Positions 1-8,049 of a stretch of DNA of 64,000 nucleotides are shown piece after piece; within the stretch, counting starts at the first letter, position 1, and each line of letters opens with the position of its first letter. Below the pieces are notes generated by a model. It was given only the letters and a program-made list of their open reading frames with translations. It did not search any database and was not told where the DNA came from. Source of the stretch: Oscillospiraceae bacterium. Its GTDB lineage: Bacteria; Bacillota; Clostridia; Oscillospirales; Oscillospiraceae. A program made the position numbers and the translations under genes. The stretch covers positions 1 to 64,000 of the forward strand of contig SVLX01000007.1 of assembly GCA_015067725.1 (NCBI GenBank), read 5' to 3'.

Positions 1-171
1 ACCGAAACAGGATATGTACAGGAAGTGACCGTATACGAATGTTCTGACTGCAAAGGTTGCCCGGTTAAAGAAAAGTGCATCCGACAGAAGAAAACAGACA
101 AAGTTCCACTGACGGAAAGAACGAAGCAACTACATGGGCGCACTGCTTCAGAACCGCACGAACCCCATTAG
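1..171 (+). pseudogene. IS1182-type transposase, C-terminal fragment
   Basis: The reading frame is open from the window edge to a TAG at 169-171. It encodes a zinc-finger-like Cys cluster (YECSDCKGCPVKEKC) that resembles the segment between the catalytic blocks of IS1182-family DDE transposases. In intact family members a long C-terminal catalytic part follows. Here the frame degenerates after PLTERTKQ and ends, so this is a truncated relic. The 5' part lies outside the window. The family call is from motif memory only. Confidence 0.5.
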
Positions 172-240
172 TTGAACATTCGGCGTTCCTTCATTGCCTG
201 TCTGATTTCAAGATTATTCATGGAAACCCTTCCTTTCTGC

Positions 241-269
241 TTGACATTTTTCGATTCACATCATATAAT
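241..269 (+). promoter_or_regulatory. Sigma-A promoter of the XRE repressor gene
   Basis: TTGACA at 241-246 and TATAAT at 264-269 are separated by 17 bases, a perfect consensus. A weaker candidate TTGCGC (290-295), 17 bases, TATATT (313-318) lies just downstream. Both read toward the repressor gene at 442, giving a leader of about 165 nt. Confidence 0.85.
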
Positions 270-273
270 GTGA
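256..273. promoter_or_regulatory. Candidate repressor operator 1
   Basis: This is an 18-bp dyad, TCACAT-N6-ATGTGA, overlapping the -10 element. A second copy of the same design lies at 373-390. Binding by the adjacent XRE protein (autorepression) is inferred from position and symmetry only. Confidence 0.55.
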
Positions 274-372
274 TTATCAGCAACAACCATTGCGCTTGCT
301 TGTTGATAGTGTTATATTATCACATTGTTTGGTGTTTTTCAATATATCACCCTAACCGACCTAAAGCGAGAA

Positions 373-390
373 TCACAGTGTTAAATGTGA
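373..390. promoter_or_regulatory. Candidate repressor operator 2
   Basis: TCACAG-N6-ATGTGA has the same arm length and 6-bp spacer as operator 1, with one arm base changed. It lies about 50 bases before the repressor start codon. A half-site TCACAT occurs at 320-325. Confidence 0.5.
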
Positions 391-441
391 TCAAAAGGGC
401 TTAAAATCGAAAAAATCACACCAAACAGAAAGGATGTTAGT

Positions 442-1113
442 GTGAAAAGTAAAAATCAGTATTTTTCAGAAGTCTTTTCCGACTTGTTGAAAGAATGGTG
501 CAAAGCCAATGGAAGCACACAGGCAGAATTTGCTGATGTTGTCGGTGTGCATCAAAACATGATATCAAGATATAAGAAGGGGGAAGCATATCCCACTGAT
601 GATGTGATTGACTGGATTGCACAGGCTCTAAAGGTTGACAAGTCTGTTTTCTTCCCTGATAAAAGGCAGATTGCCCTTGAAGAAATAGGAAGGATTGCAA
701 CCGATTCAGAAACACAACGGAAGCTTGAACGCATGTCAAGAATTGCAGAACTGTCTGATGTATTTCAGAAGCTTCAGGAAGTGTATGGTGTGCCTGATGG
801 CTGGTCAAAAAAAACCCTTGCAGAAGGCTTTGCATTCATTGCATATCTTGATGAACAGATTGAGCATGCTTTCAAGACATACTTCAAATATATGGCAGCA
901 TTAGACATCCCTGAAGAACAATCCGAAAAGATTGATGTTGTTATGGATGGCATATCTGGAATTATGGGTGACTGCTTGATGGGCATCAAAGATGTGTTTC
1001 CACAAGGCATGACAGATGGTCAGTTCTTTGACATGATGGAATCTGAAGAAAACAGGGACAAGGTACTGAAGGTTCTGCAAAATAAGCTATCTGATATAAA
1101 AAAGAAGCAGTGA
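442..1113 (+). CDS. XRE-family helix-turn-helix repressor of an integrated element
   Basis: The 223-residue protein has an N-terminal HTH of the lambda-repressor (XRE) type at about residues 12-70, with the sequence stretch TQAEFADVVGVHQNMISRYK. This is followed by an uncharacterised helical region of about 150 residues. The start is GTG, eight bases after an AGAAAGG ribosome site at 428-434. It is the first gene behind a consensus promoter carrying two matching dyads, as expected for a self-regulating phage or ICE repressor. A weak hairpin, CAGTG-N4-CACTG followed by TTTT, follows the stop. The C-terminal domain is not one I recognise, and no peptidase (LexA-type) motif is evident. Confidence 0.85.
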   Translation: MKSKNQYFSEVFSDLLKEWCKANGSTQAEFADVVGVHQNMISRYKKGEAYPTDDVIDWIAQALKVDKSVFFPDKRQIALEEIGRIATDSETQRKLERMSRIAELSDVFQKLQEVYGVPDGWSKKTLAEGFAFIAYLDEQIEHAFKTYFKYMAALDIPEEQSEKIDVVMDGISGIMGDCLMGIKDVFPQGMTDGQFFDMMESEENRDKVLKVLQNKLSDIKKKQ

Positions 1114-1153
1114 TTTCACTGTTTTAAAAAAATAATATGAAAGGTTGATAAAA

Positions 1154-1318
1154 ATGAGCAAGAAACAAGAACTTCTGGACTACATCATGTCACTGACCCC
1201 GGAACAGGTGGAGAAGGTGACACAGCGGCTTGACCTTCTTCAGAAGGTTGTCAGCATGAGTGAGCCGGAAGCAATCTACACCAATACCCTGACAGGCAAG
1301 CTGTTCTTCGGGGAATAA
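1154..1318 (+). CDS. Small hypothetical protein of the element (54 aa)
   Basis: A 54-codon frame starts MSKKQELLDYIMSLTPEQVE and is preceded by AAAGG. It is charged and predicted helical, and it ends LTGKLFFGE. It lies between the repressor and the integrase, where integrated elements of Clostridia often carry one or two such tiny genes. No domain is recognised and its role is unknown. Confidence 0.6.
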   Translation: MSKKQELLDYIMSLTPEQVEKVTQRLDLLQKVVSMSEPEAIYTNTLTGKLFFGE

Positions 1319-1329
1319 GGGGGATCACC

Positions 1330-1452
1330 ATGAAGCAGGAATACATTGAAGCAATCACCCGCAAGCTGGATGAATGTGAAGACTTAGCACTGCTTGACCT
1401 GATCTTCAAGCTGTTATGCAAGTCCGCAGAAACAAAAAAAGACCGTCCCTGA
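1330..1452 (+). CDS. Small hypothetical protein of the element (40 aa)
   Basis: A 40-codon frame, MKQEYIEAITRKLDECEDLA to a TGA at 1450-1452, starts 11 bases after the previous gene behind GGGGGA. It appears translationally linked to the upstream small gene. Its last codons lie inside a terminator-like hairpin that reads on the other strand. It is short and amphipathic with no recognised domain. Confidence 0.55.
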   Translation: MKQEYIEAITRKLDECEDLALLDLIFKLLCKSAETKKDRP

Positions 1453-1471
1453 CGGCAATCAGGAACGGTCT
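1433..1471 (-). terminator. Rho-independent terminator reading on the minus strand
   Basis: Arms at 1440-1452 and 1459-1471 form a 13-bp stem. The single imperfect position is a G-U wobble only on the minus strand. The A-tract at 1434-1440 becomes the U-tract on that strand. It would stop antisense transcription entering from the integrase side. Confidence 0.6.
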
Positions 1472-1484
1472 GCAAGGATCATCA

Positions 1485-1535
1485 AAGGGAAACCTCTGAC
1501 AATCAGTCGCAACAGTATTGTAACAGGTTTCCCTT
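1485..1535 (+). repeat. Long hairpin in front of the integrase
   Basis: An 11-bp perfect inverted repeat (AAGGGAAACCT at 1485-1495, AGGTTTCCCTT at 1525-1535) encloses a second 5-bp stem (ACAAT/ATTGT). It ends 27 bases before the integrase start, with no U-tract. It could be an RNA control element or a recombination-related site. Confidence 0.6.
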
Positions 1536-1562
1536 CCATTTTCAATAAGAAAGGGAACTTTT

Positions 1563-2608
1563 ATGGCAACAATCAAAAAACGGGGCAATTCCTATCTGAT
1601 CCGCTGTTATGATGGCTATGACCAAAACGGCAAGCAGATTGAACGGACTATGACATGGAAGATTCCGGCGGGAATGTCCGAAAAGAAGGCAGAGAAGGAA
1701 GCACAGCACGAAGCGGCACTGTTTGAAGAACGGGTCAGAACAGGGCAAATCCCGCCACCGAAGAAACGGCGCAAAAAATAGCCGATGCTTTACACATCGA
1801 CTTTGACAAGCTGTTCCAGCCTTCCGGTGATCCCCAGCCCCTTTCCGGGCAAACAATCCTTCACTATCACAGATTGATTTCTGTGATCCTGCAAACCGCC
1901 GTGGAATGGCAGTATATCCCCGCCAACCCCGCAGAGCGGGTGAAAGCCCCGAAAGCCAACAATCAGGAAGCAGAATATCTTGATGATAAACAAGCAATCC
2001 GGCTTTTGGAACTTCTGGAAGGACAGCCGATTTATTACAAAACCGCAATTCAAGTCCTGCTGTTCACAGGAATGCGCCGGGGTGAATTGTTGGGTCTGGA
2101 ATGGACGGACATTGACTTTGACAATCAGACCATCACGATTCAGCGTTCCTTGCAATACCTCCCAGAAGTCGGCGTGTTCAAGGATGAAACAAAAACGAAG
2201 TCCAGCCACCGGGTTATTAAAGTCCCGTCCTCTGCGTTGGTATCACTCCGGCAATATCGGACATGGCAAAGAATGACCTTCCTGAAGAACGGTCTTCCGT
2301 GGAATGAATCTTGTCAGGTGTTTGTCACCCAGAACGGAACGCCTATGCACCCGGACACGCTGACAAGCTGGTTCGGCGGGTTCATCAAAACAACTGATCT
2401 TCCGCAGATTCACATTCACAGCCTACGGCACACAAACGCAACCCTTCAGATTGCTAACGGCGTTTCCGTCACCACCGTGGCGGGCAACCTCGGACACAGC
2501 AACGCCAACACCACAACAAAGGTTTACGCCTACGCAATCCAGAGTGCCGCCGCCGCATCCGCTGAAATGATGGACAACCTCTTGAACCCCATCAAAAAAC
2601 AGGCTTAA
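1563..2608 (+). pseudogene. Tyrosine integrase, disrupted by internal deletion and frameshift
   Basis: The N-terminal arm-binding piece (1563-1781, 72 codons, MATIKKRGNSYLIRC) runs into a stop. The catalytic part resumes in another frame at about 1745 with ETAQKIADALHIDFDKLF, and continues with ILHYHRLISVILQTAVEWQY to the end. The core-binding domain, which normally lies between them, is missing. The catalytic half keeps Arg in GMRRGE, HSLRH, the LGHSN histidine and a C-terminal Tyr in KVYAYA. Together this indicates a deletion that also changed frame. The gene is convergent with tRNA-Trp and its 3' end lies about 100 bases from the tRNA 3' end, a usual integration position. An internal start near 1874 could still yield a catalytic fragment. 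Confidence 0.8.
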
Positions 2609-2667
2609 CGGACAAATAACGGACAATTCATTATTTTAGATTATGAAAATGTCCCGAAAAATACAGA

Positions 2668-2703
2668 AAACACCGGGTTTCGTACTGAAACTCGGTGTTT
2701 TTA
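2668..2703. terminator. Bidirectional terminator between integrase and tRNA operon
   Basis: A 14-bp stem with one G-U pair has arms at 2668-2681 and 2687-2700 around a GTACT loop. It has a T-run on the plus side and an A-rich flank on the other, so it can serve both converging units. Confidence 0.75.
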
Positions 2704-2704
2704 C

Positions 2705-2780
<76 letters not shown>

Positions 2781-2810
2781 AAATTATATATCAAGCAAAA
2801 GCTGAATATG

Positions 2811-2887
2811 TGGTGGGCCTTCAGGGATTCGAACCCGGGACTATCCGGTTATGAGCCGGAGGCTCTAACCAACTGAGCTAAAGGCCC
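2811..2887 (-). tRNA. tRNA with CAU anticodon (Met elongator, or Ile2)
   Basis: This is a 77-nt cloverleaf with acceptor GGGCCTT/AAGGCCC, anticodon loop CTCATAA and encoded CCA. CAU can be elongator Met or Ile2, which is read as Ile after lysidine modification; the gene alone does not settle this. The T-stem CCGGG/CCCTG has one C-U mismatch at positions 50-64. Confidence 0.93.
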
Positions 2888-2922
2888 GTTTCGGTCACTG
2901 GCTTGTCGCCATCACGAGAGGT

Positions 2923-2951
2923 ATAATAACACTTTTTCTCCCGGTTGTCAA
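2923..2951 (-). promoter_or_regulatory. Promoter of the tRNA pair
   Basis: On the minus strand TTGACA (2951-2946), 17 bases, TATTAT (2928-2923). The start point would lie about 30 bases before the CAU tRNA. Confidence 0.85.
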
Positions 2952-3118
2952 CTGTTTTTTTGCGATTTTGGAAAGATTTTTTTGCGTGGCTTGAACCCGG
3001 CGATCCATCTGAGATTCGCTGCTGTCAGGATCAAAATCCTGATACAAGAACAACCGGAGAATAAAACGGAATATCTGTGTCATAATAGACATATCCATGA
3101 GGAAAAGGAGGTAAACGA

Positions 3119-3325
3119 ATGGATACGTTGGCGTTAATCCTCTCTGTTGTCGGCTCACTGAACTGGGGGCTGGTGGGACTTTTCCGCTTCGATCTGGTGG
3201 CCTGGCTCTTTGGCGGTCAGACGGCCCTGGGCAGTCGTATCGTTTATGCACTGGTGGGTCTGGCCGGTCTGTGGTGCGTGACACTGCTGTTCCGTAAAGA
3301 AGATCGGATTGGTCTTACAGACTGA
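3119..3325 (+). CDS. DUF378-family small membrane protein
   Basis: The 68-residue protein has two hydrophobic segments. It matches the DUF378 (YuzA-like) pattern, with SVVGSLNWGLVGLFRFDLVA near the start and a second span YALVGLAGLWCVTLLF. It starts at ATG behind AAAAGGAGG. Its function is unknown; the family is small integral membrane proteins. It stands alone between the tRNA unit and a minus-strand gene. A CATAAT -10-like box lies at about 3083, with no convincing -35. Confidence 0.85.
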   Translation: MDTLALILSVVGSLNWGLVGLFRFDLVAWLFGGQTALGSRIVYALVGLAGLWCVTLLFRKEDRIGLTD

Positions 3326-3332
3326 TGGCCAA

Positions 3333-3370
3333 AAATGAGCCGATGAGGAAAAGAATCCTCACCGGCTCAT
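3333..3370 (-). terminator. Terminator of the zinc-ribbon/Big2 gene
   Basis: 15-bp arms (3335-3349 and 3356-3370) pair with a G-U wobble on the minus strand, followed by TTTTTGG. Confidence 0.75.
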
Positions 3371-3392
3371 CCCATGGCTTACTTATTGGGAC

Positions 3393-4973
3393 TTACCTGA
3401 CCCGGACAATGCACTCGTATTCAATGCCGTTGTAGGTGCATCGAACAACAGTCTTGCCTTTTTGCAGACCGGTGATCTTATTGCCGTCTGCGGAGCAGAT
3501 ACTGCTGTCGTCCACACTCCAGGTGACCTCCAGCGTGTTCCCCTCAGCATCCTTGAGCCGGAGGTTGAAGGACTCATCAACGGAGATGGACACATCGGTG
3601 TGGCTGATGGTAACCCCATCGTCTTCACCGTCACCGGTGTTGTTGCTCTCAAACCGGCAACGGAAGATGCACTTGGCCTCCAAATCGCCGTATTTGGCAT
3701 AAACATAGGCCGTACCGCCACCGACTGCTGTGACCAGACCATTTTCCACAGTGACCACACTTGTATCGGAACTGGTCCAGGTGACGATGTCGTCATAGTC
3801 GCCGGTGGTGAGTTGGACGGTCTGACCCTTTGCATCAAAGGAGATGTCGTCCCGGTTCAGTTCCAGACTCTCCGGACCGGCAATGGTGGGTTCGGTGGTT
3901 TCGCTGGGTTCGGTTTCCTCAGTGTGTTCGGTGGTTTCACTGGGTTCGGTTTCTTCTTCAATTTCGCAGGTGACGGTACAAATGGCCATCACATTGCCAC
4001 AGGTGACGGTGATATTGGCTGTACCGGCGGAGACCACCGTCAGCATACCCTCACCGGTTACGGTGACCACGTTCGGCGCGTCGGTAGAGAACGTCAGCGC
4101 ATCGGTTGTGTTCACGGGGTCAAGAGTGACTTCCAGAATATGAGTCTGGCCGATTTCTTTCAGTTTCACGGTCTTGTCGACCAGAATGGATCGACAACTC
4201 AGGTCAGCCGGAGGCTCGGTCTGCATGGTGGAGGGTTCGGTTGCTTCATTGTTTGACAGATAGGGGCGCAGGAAGCGATAGAGGATAAACAGACCCATAA
4301 TACAGACCAGAGTTGCCAGCACCAGACAGACCACCTTATCCCGGGTGGTGATGGTTCCCTTTTTGCGGCGGCGCTTCTTCTCGGGCGCATCGGCGTCCGG
4401 GGTGGAGTAAGGTTCTGCGGTATCGGGTTCGTCAATGGCATACATGGGCTTTTCTTCGGGACGGGGTCTGCGCTCGGGTCTTGCGGGGCGATCTTCCGGG
4501 TTGCGGGTTCTGGGCTGGGGAGCGGATGTGGCTCTGGGGCTGGGCGCAGACCGGGGGGAGGGAGCGGTTCTTGGGCGGGGAGCCGGTGCGGTTCTGGGGC
4601 TGGGTGCGCTGGGCTTTCTGGGGGCAGGCGCAACCGGCGTGGCAGAATCCGGGCGTTCTTCCTGAACTGGTGCAGGCTCTGCAGGCTTGGTATCCTCACC
4701 AAACAGACCATCCAGGAAACTCAAATCCACAGGCTCATCCCCATTGGGGGTGGTGGCTCTGGGCGTGGGCTTTTTCCGGGGAGCAACGGGTGCTTTCTCC
4801 GGCTGGCTTATGTCCGACTCCGGCAGGATATCATCGGTGGAGACTTCTCTCTCCGGGACATCAGTCTTTTCGGGCTCCGCATCGCGGAAGAAAGTGGAGC
4901 CACACAGGGGGCAAGCGCCCTTATGGGAATCAAAAACGGTTCCGCAGTATTCGCAGCATAGCATTTTACTCAA
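3393..4973 (-). CDS. Zinc-ribbon, single-TM protein with three extracellular Big2-like domains
   Basis: The predicted protein has 526 residues. The chosen start is TTG at 4973, eight bases after GGAGG; upstream in-frame codons lack a ribosome site. Residues 7-24 form a zinc ribbon (CEYC...CPLC). A Pro/Ala/Arg-rich, low-complexity linker runs to about residue 210, then a basic patch (KKRRRKK) and one TM segment at about 215-237, giving an N-in orientation. Outside are three bacterial Ig-like (Big2) repeats, each with a WxSxDxSVVTV-like core and rich in Thr, separated by a TEETEPSETTE-type linker. It is divergent from the kinase-like gene at 5129, which has the same cytosolic-TM-Ig plan. A role in envelope sensing or anchoring is inferred; no function is established. 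Confidence 0.8.
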   Translation of the reverse strand: MSKMLCCEYCGTVFDSHKGACPLCGSTFFRDAEPEKTDVPEREVSTDDILPESDISQPEKAPVAPRKKPTPRATTPNGDEPVDLSFLDGLFGEDTKPAEPAPVQEERPDSATPVAPAPRKPSAPSPRTAPAPRPRTAPSPRSAPSPRATSAPQPRTRNPEDRPARPERRPRPEEKPMYAIDEPDTAEPYSTPDADAPEKKRRRKKGTITTRDKVVCLVLATLVCIMGLFILYRFLRPYLSNNEATEPSTMQTEPPADLSCRSILVDKTVKLKEIGQTHILEVTLDPVNTTDALTFSTDAPNVVTVTGEGMLTVVSAGTANITVTCGNVMAICTVTCEIEEETEPSETTEHTEETEPSETTEPTIAGPESLELNRDDISFDAKGQTVQLTTGDYDDIVTWTSSDTSVVTVENGLVTAVGGGTAYVYAKYGDLEAKCIFRCRFESNNTGDGEDDGVTISHTDVSISVDESFNLRLKDAEGNTLEVTWSVDDSSICSADGNKITGLQKGKTVVRCTYNGIEYECIVRVR

Positions 4974-5025
4974 TTTAGTACCTCCATTTTTGGCGTGGGG
5001 ATGGTGTGAAATGGACTTCGACATG

Positions 5026-5054
5026 ATTATACCATTTTCTTTCCCAGAAAACAA
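5026..5054 (-). promoter_or_regulatory. Promoter of the zinc-ribbon/Big2 gene
   Basis: On the minus strand TTGTTT (5054-5049), 17 bases, TATAAT (5031-5026) with an extended TGG. It is back-to-back with the promoter of the kinase-like gene. Confidence 0.7.
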
Positions 5055-5065
5055 CCATAATCCTG

Positions 5066-5094
5066 TTGCATTTTTTTGTTTTTTCGCTTATGAT
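5066..5094 (+). promoter_or_regulatory. Promoter of the kinase-like gene
   Basis: TTGCAT at 5066-5071, 17 bases (T-rich), TATGAT at 5089-5094. The start codon is 35 bases further on, behind AAGGAGG. Confidence 0.65.
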
Positions 5095-5128
5095 ATAAGA
5101 TAGCTACCGATACAAGGAGGCGAGTATC

Positions 5129-7975
5129 TTGCCGGAAGTAAAAAAAGTATCTCCGCTGTTGGATGAATTTGCCCTGGGCAGGCAATTCAGTGACCATCAT
5201 GGTGTATCCTGTTATCCAGCGGTTCATACGGTGACCAATGAAAAATTTATTCTGAAATTTGTTTCTATCCCTGAATCTCAGACTAAGGTGGATGCCCTGT
5301 TGCTGACTGGGGCCTGTCTTGACCGGACTGCGGCACAGACCTATTTTGAGGAAATTGCGCAAAATATGGTTAAAGAGCTGGAGATTCTCCGGGACCTGTC
5401 CCAGACCAGAGCTTTTGCCCCGGTCTATAGCCATCAACTTACGCCCAAGGAGAATGGACAGGTCGGCATGGACCTGTGGATTCTGACCCCTTACCGCCAG
5501 ACGTTGGCAGCATATATGCGCAGAGGAACAATGACATATCTTGATGCGGTCAATATGGGCATTGATGTCTGTGCGGCACTGACCTTATGCCGGAAGGCTG
5601 GGTACATCTACCAGAATCTTCGCCCGGAGAATATTTATGTCACGCCTCAGCGGCGGTTCCAGTTGGGCGATTTGGGGCTGGTGTCCACAGATGAGCTGGC
5701 TTATGCCATGCTGCCGGACCGTTACCGCAGTGACTATACCCCGCCGGAGCTGTCCGACGCCATGGCGGAGCTGAATACCACTATGGACCTATACGCGCTG
5801 GGTGTGGTGCTGTATCAGGTTTATAACAACGGCGCATTGCCCGATGCGTCTGCCACCGATGAGAATGGTCAGATGCTGACCCCTGCCTATGCCGATGGGG
5901 AGATGTCCACCATCATTGCCAGAGCTCTGACCCCCGACCTGACCAGCCGCTGGCAAAGTCCGGAGGAGCTGGGGCAGGCACTGGTGTCCTACCTGCAGCG
6001 CAATGTGGTCAATGATGAGCCCATCATCCCGGAGATGGTAGAGGCACAGGCGCTGTACCCCGAAATGGAAGCCGTAACCGGTGGCCAGGGCGTGACCGTG
6101 ATAGCGGGAATGGGTGCAGACGTGGACTTTACCCCTGAACCGGAGTTGGGCTTTACCCCTGTTGAGCCGGAGCTGGCTGAGGGTGGAGAGGCCAGCGAAG
6201 ACGGTCATGGTGCACCGGTTGCGGACCAGGAACTGGAGGATATCCTCTCCCGGGCCAAGAGTTTTATGCCAGAAGACCCTGATGCTCCACCGGAAAAGCC
6301 GGATGAAGCCCAAAGCGGCGATGCGGGGAAGGAAAAGAAGCCCGAACAATCTCTGGACGGTCAGACTCTGGAGACCACAGAATCAACCGAACCTGCCGGA
6401 GAATCTGCCGACGAAGAAGACGAGGAAGAAGATGAGGTAGCTACTGCCGGACAGAAGCGGGTATTCCGCAGAGTGGTGGCCATAATCAGTGTTCTGGTTT
6501 GTCTGGCGCTGGCGTTTATGGGCGGCTACTTCTACTATCAGAACATCTATTGTATCAAAGTGGACTCTTTCCAGGCCGTGGACAGTACACTCGACACCCT
6601 GACGGTGCAAGTCACTGCCAACGGCAGAGAAGACCAGCTCACCATCCACTGTCAGGATGCCTTTGGCAATGCCTATCCCGCCACCATCAATGGCGGTATG
6701 GCAACCTTCTCAGGCCTGCAACCCAATACCCAGTATATGGTTTCTTTGCAGGTGGAGGGTTTCCACCGCCTGGTGGGCAATACCAGCATCAGCTTCACCA
6801 CCGCCATTTTGACGGAGATTGCGGATCTGACCGCCATCACCGGCAGTGAGGACGGCTCGGCCATCTTCTCCTTTACCCCCAATGGCACTGAACCGGATGG
6901 CTGGTTCCTGACCTATAGCGCTGAAGGTGAAGAAGAGAAGACTGTAACCTTTACTGACCACATGACCACCGTTAATGGTCTGACCGTTGGTAAGGACTAT
7001 ACCTTCACCCTGACGGCAGATAACGACATCTACCTCAGTGGTACCACCACCCTTACCCACAAAGCCATGGCTGTGGTCACTGCCCAGAATGTTACCATGT
7101 CCGCCTATGACGGAAGCAACGTCACCTTGTCCTGGGATGAGCCGGAGAGTGAGGTTTCCGGCTGGTCCATCCGTTGTTACAATGCTTCCGGACACGATGA
7201 GACCACCTGGACGGAGAGTTGCTCCGTGACCTTGCCCAACATGGATCCCAGCCACGCTTACTCCTTTGAAATCACGGCTGACGGCATGACCGAAAGTGCG
7301 GTCTTTGCCCTGACTGCCAATCCGGTCTATATTCAGGAGATTCTGGTGGACGGCAGTGTAGCCGGAGAAGCCACCGTAAGCTGGACCTTTGCCGGTACTG
7401 CCCCGGAGAAGTGGCTGGTCATGTACAGCTATAACGCCGATACCACCCAGATGGTTGCCCTCCAGACGGAAGAACCGGTACTGAAGCTGGATCCCATCCT
7501 GCCCGGAACGACCTATTTCTTCCTCATTCAACCTGCGGACGGCAGTTCCGTATTCAATGGCTCCCATACTGCGGCTACTGTGGCGGCACCCAGCTTCGGT
7601 GCATTCGGCACTTCTGCGGATAAGGTGACCATTTCCACCTTCGTTGCTCCCAGTGATCCGGATTGGGGCATTGATGAGATTCCCGAGGAAAAGACCGACA
7701 GCTTCAAGCCTGCGGATATCATTGCCTTTGCGCTGGAAATCACCGGCAAGTATGACTATAGCGACGATGAAGTGGAGACCATCATTGTGATTCGCAATGA
7801 CCAGGGAGAGCCCATTGACTTTACATATGGCTCTGCCCAGTGGCACACCATGTGGACCAAGGACATCTATGTGGGTCAGGCTTCCCGCACCCCCCAGACG
7901 CCGGGCGAGTACACTCTTGAGGTCTATTTCAACAACCAACTGGTCTGCAGTAAGTCCTTCACCGTGACGGAGTAA
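5129..7975 (+). CDS. Membrane protein with kinase-like domain and extracellular FN3-like repeats (probable pseudokinase)
   Basis: The 948-residue protein starts at TTG eight bases after AAGGAGG. Residues about 15-290 follow the Ser/Thr kinase fold. Lys43 (FILKF) matches the ATP-binding lysine, Asp181 (GDLG) the DFG aspartate, and TPPELSD the APE motif. The catalytic HRD loop instead reads YQNLRPEN, with Asn163 where the proton-accepting Asp should be, and the glycine loop is degenerate. An acidic Glu/Pro linker of about 140 residues follows, then one TM (about 449-471). Four FN3/Ig-like modules of about 85 residues and a C-terminal beta-rich domain lie outside. It resembles PASTA-kinase topology but with other outer domains. 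It shares the intergenic region with the zinc-ribbon/Big2 protein. Phosphotransfer activity is doubtful. Confidence 0.85.
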   Translation: MPEVKKVSPLLDEFALGRQFSDHHGVSCYPAVHTVTNEKFILKFVSIPESQTKVDALLLTGACLDRTAAQTYFEEIAQNMVKELEILRDLSQTRAFAPVYSHQLTPKENGQVGMDLWILTPYRQTLAAYMRRGTMTYLDAVNMGIDVCAALTLCRKAGYIYQNLRPENIYVTPQRRFQLGDLGLVSTDELAYAMLPDRYRSDYTPPELSDAMAELNTTMDLYALGVVLYQVYNNGALPDASATDENGQMLTPAYADGEMSTIIARALTPDLTSRWQSPEELGQALVSYLQRNVVNDEPIIPEMVEAQALYPEMEAVTGGQGVTVIAGMGADVDFTPEPELGFTPVEPELAEGGEASEDGHGAPVADQELEDILSRAKSFMPEDPDAPPEKPDEAQSGDAGKEKKPEQSLDGQTLETTESTEPAGESADEEDEEEDEVATAGQKRVFRRVVAIISVLVCLALAFMGGYFYYQNIYCIKVDSFQAVDSTLDTLTVQVTANGREDQLTIHCQDAFGNAYPATINGGMATFSGLQPNTQYMVSLQVEGFHRLVGNTSISFTTAILTEIADLTAITGSEDGSAIFSFTPNGTEPDGWFLTYSAEGEEEKTVTFTDHMTTVNGLTVGKDYTFTLTADNDIYLSGTTTLTHKAMAVVTAQNVTMSAYDGSNVTLSWDEPESEVSGWSIRCYNASGHDETTWTESCSVTLPNMDPSHAYSFEITADGMTESAVFALTANPVYIQEILVDGSVAGEATVSWTFAGTAPEKWLVMYSYNADTTQMVALQTEEPVLKLDPILPGTTYFFLIQPADGSSVFNGSHTAATVAAPSFGAFGTSADKVTISTFVAPSDPDWGIDEIPEEKTDSFKPADIIAFALEITGKYDYSDDEVETIIVIRNDQGEPIDFTYGSAQWHTMWTKDIYVGQASRTPQTPGEYTLEVYFNNQLVCSKSFTVTE

Positions 7976-7996
7976 GGATATACAAGACGAACCATC

Positions 7997-8036
7997 GGGC
8001 CTGCCATCGGTCATTATCCGGCGGCAGGCCCATTTT
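7997..8036 (+). terminator. Terminator-like hairpin after the kinase-like gene
   Basis: GGGCCTGCC (7997-8005) pairs perfectly with GGCAGGCCC (8023-8031), followed by ATTTTAGG. The T-run is short and the next gene's ribosome site follows at once, so some read-through into the DUF523 gene is likely. Confidence 0.6.
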
Positions 8037-8049
8037 AGGAGGAAAAAGA

